Assembly (NCBI GenBank): GCA_017457555.1
Contig: JAFTHG010000143.1
Coordinates: 1-6,363 of the forward strand
Reading direction: 5' to 3'
Length of the DNA: 6,363 nucleotides
Origin: Kiritimatiellia bacterium
GTDB taxonomy: Bacteria > Verrucomicrobiota > Kiritimatiellia > RFP12 > DVOR01
Below, one piece after another: positions 5,894 through 6,363 of the stretch; within the stretch, counting starts at the first letter, position 1; the number at the start of each line of letters is the position of its first letter. Under the pieces are notes generated by a model. That model was not told the origin of the DNA and ran no database searches. It was given only the letters and a program-made list of their open reading frames with translations. The position numbers were made by a program, and so were the translations under genes.

Positions 5894-6363
5894 ATGAGTT
5901 TATTCTCAACTCGCAGAGGTTTCCTGAAAGCCTCTGGTATGGTAGGCGCAGCGACAATGATGGGGTCGCTGAATGCCGCGCTCCCTACACGCAAATACGA
6001 GCATGTGGGTAATTTGGTGTGTGCACCGCTTGAAACTGTCAAAGTGGGTGTGATTGGCCTTGGTATGCGTGGTCCCGGCGCGGTGTCACGTCTTTCTGCG
6101 ATTCCCGGAGTACGCGTTACGGCGCTTTCTGACCTTTACAAAGATCGTGTTGATGCGCGTAATGCGTGGTTGGAAAAGAATGGTTTCTCCACCGCGAAGG
6201 CCTATTATGGCACCGAGGATGAGTGGAAAAAGCTGGTTGAGGACCCTGAGGTCAATTTGGTTTACGTGGCCAGTCCCTGGCAGATGCATGTGCCGATGGT
6301 TATGTATGCCATGGAATGTGGTAAACATGTAGCTTGCGAAGTGCCGATGGTGTTTACTGTTCA
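5894..6363 (+). CDS. Tat-exported Gfo/Idh/MocA protein, GH109-like (3' end outside window)
   Basis: The N-terminal 156 residues of an NAD-binding protein; the frame is open to the window end. It begins with a twin-arginine signal: TRRGFLK (6-12), then a moderately hydrophobic stretch to about residue 30. The folded protein, with its bound cofactor, should therefore be exported to the periplasm. The Rossmann fold follows, with GLGMRG (55-60) in the GxGxxG position and D80 in ALSDLYKDR for the adenosine ribose. VYVASPWQMHVPMV (123-136) and GKHVACEVP (143-151) are next. EVP replaces the EKP of ordinary sugar dehydrogenases, as expected for GH109 alpha-N-acetylgalactosaminidases, which use a transient NAD+-dependent oxidation. 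ATG 5894 is supported by GGAG (5883-5886) seven bases upstream. The catalytic domain is not visible, so a plain oxidoreductase remains possible. Confidence 0.85.
   Translation, partial: MSLFSTRRGFLKASGMVGAATMMGSLNAALPTRKYEHVGNLVCAPLETVKVGVIGLGMRGPGAVSRLSAIPGVRVTALSDLYKDRVDARNAWLEKNGFSTAKAYYGTEDEWKKLVEDPEVNLVYVASPWQMHVPMVMYAMECGKHVACEVPMVFTV

Overview
The window reads as chromosomal DNA of an anaerobic bacterium. It holds the end of an [FeFe]-hydrogenase gene and a complete oxygen-sensitive radical SAM anaerobic sulfatase-maturase, which both point to anaerobic life. A GluQ-RS gene (made for queuosine-modified tRNA-Asp) and a twin-arginine-exported GH109-like oxidoreductase/glycosidase fit a sugar- or mucin-degrading Gram-negative type of organism. 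I lean weakly to the Verrucomicrobiota/Lentisphaerota/Kiritimatiellota side, but nothing here fixes the taxon. I see no insertion sequence, phage gene, CRISPR array, rRNA or tRNA.

Layout. (1) 2-934, plus strand: C-terminal 310 residues of a monomeric [FeFe]-hydrogenase with ferredoxin clusters and all three H-cluster motifs, closed by a clear intrinsic terminator (952-984). (2) 985-1110: a short regulatory gap with an extended -10 promoter and repeated CATTGAGG-type motifs. (3) 1111-4451, plus strand: a compact set of four genes, probably one operon. They encode a C_GCAxxG_C_C redox protein, an anSME-type radical SAM/SPASM maturase overlapping it by ATGA, an M42 metallo-aminopeptidase and a TrmJ-type tRNA methyltransferase. 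(4) 4443-5399, minus strand: GluQ-RS, overlapping the trmJ 3' end by 9 bp tail to tail. (5) 5400-5893: a divergent intergenic region of almost 500 bp with no convincing gene. It contains a tandem 7-mer, a foldable element (5553-5630), a second hairpin, an 18-bp near-palindrome and a good sigma70-type promoter. (6) 5894 to the window end, plus strand: the N-terminal 156 residues of a Tat-exported Gfo/Idh/MocA protein resembling GH109.

How they fit together. The hydrogenase and the maturase place the cell in a low-redox, fermentative setting. The maturase would activate sulfatases encoded elsewhere, and the GH109-like protein could act on the same kind of host or algal glycans; that link is inference. 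TrmJ and GluQ-RS both modify the tRNA anticodon loop (position 32 and the queuosine at 34 of tRNA-Asp) and sit convergently. No complete undescribed system is evident. The points most worth checking are the foldable element at 5553-5630, the 13-bp hairpin inside the start of the C_GCAxxG gene, and the translationally coupled C_GCAxxG/anSME pair.
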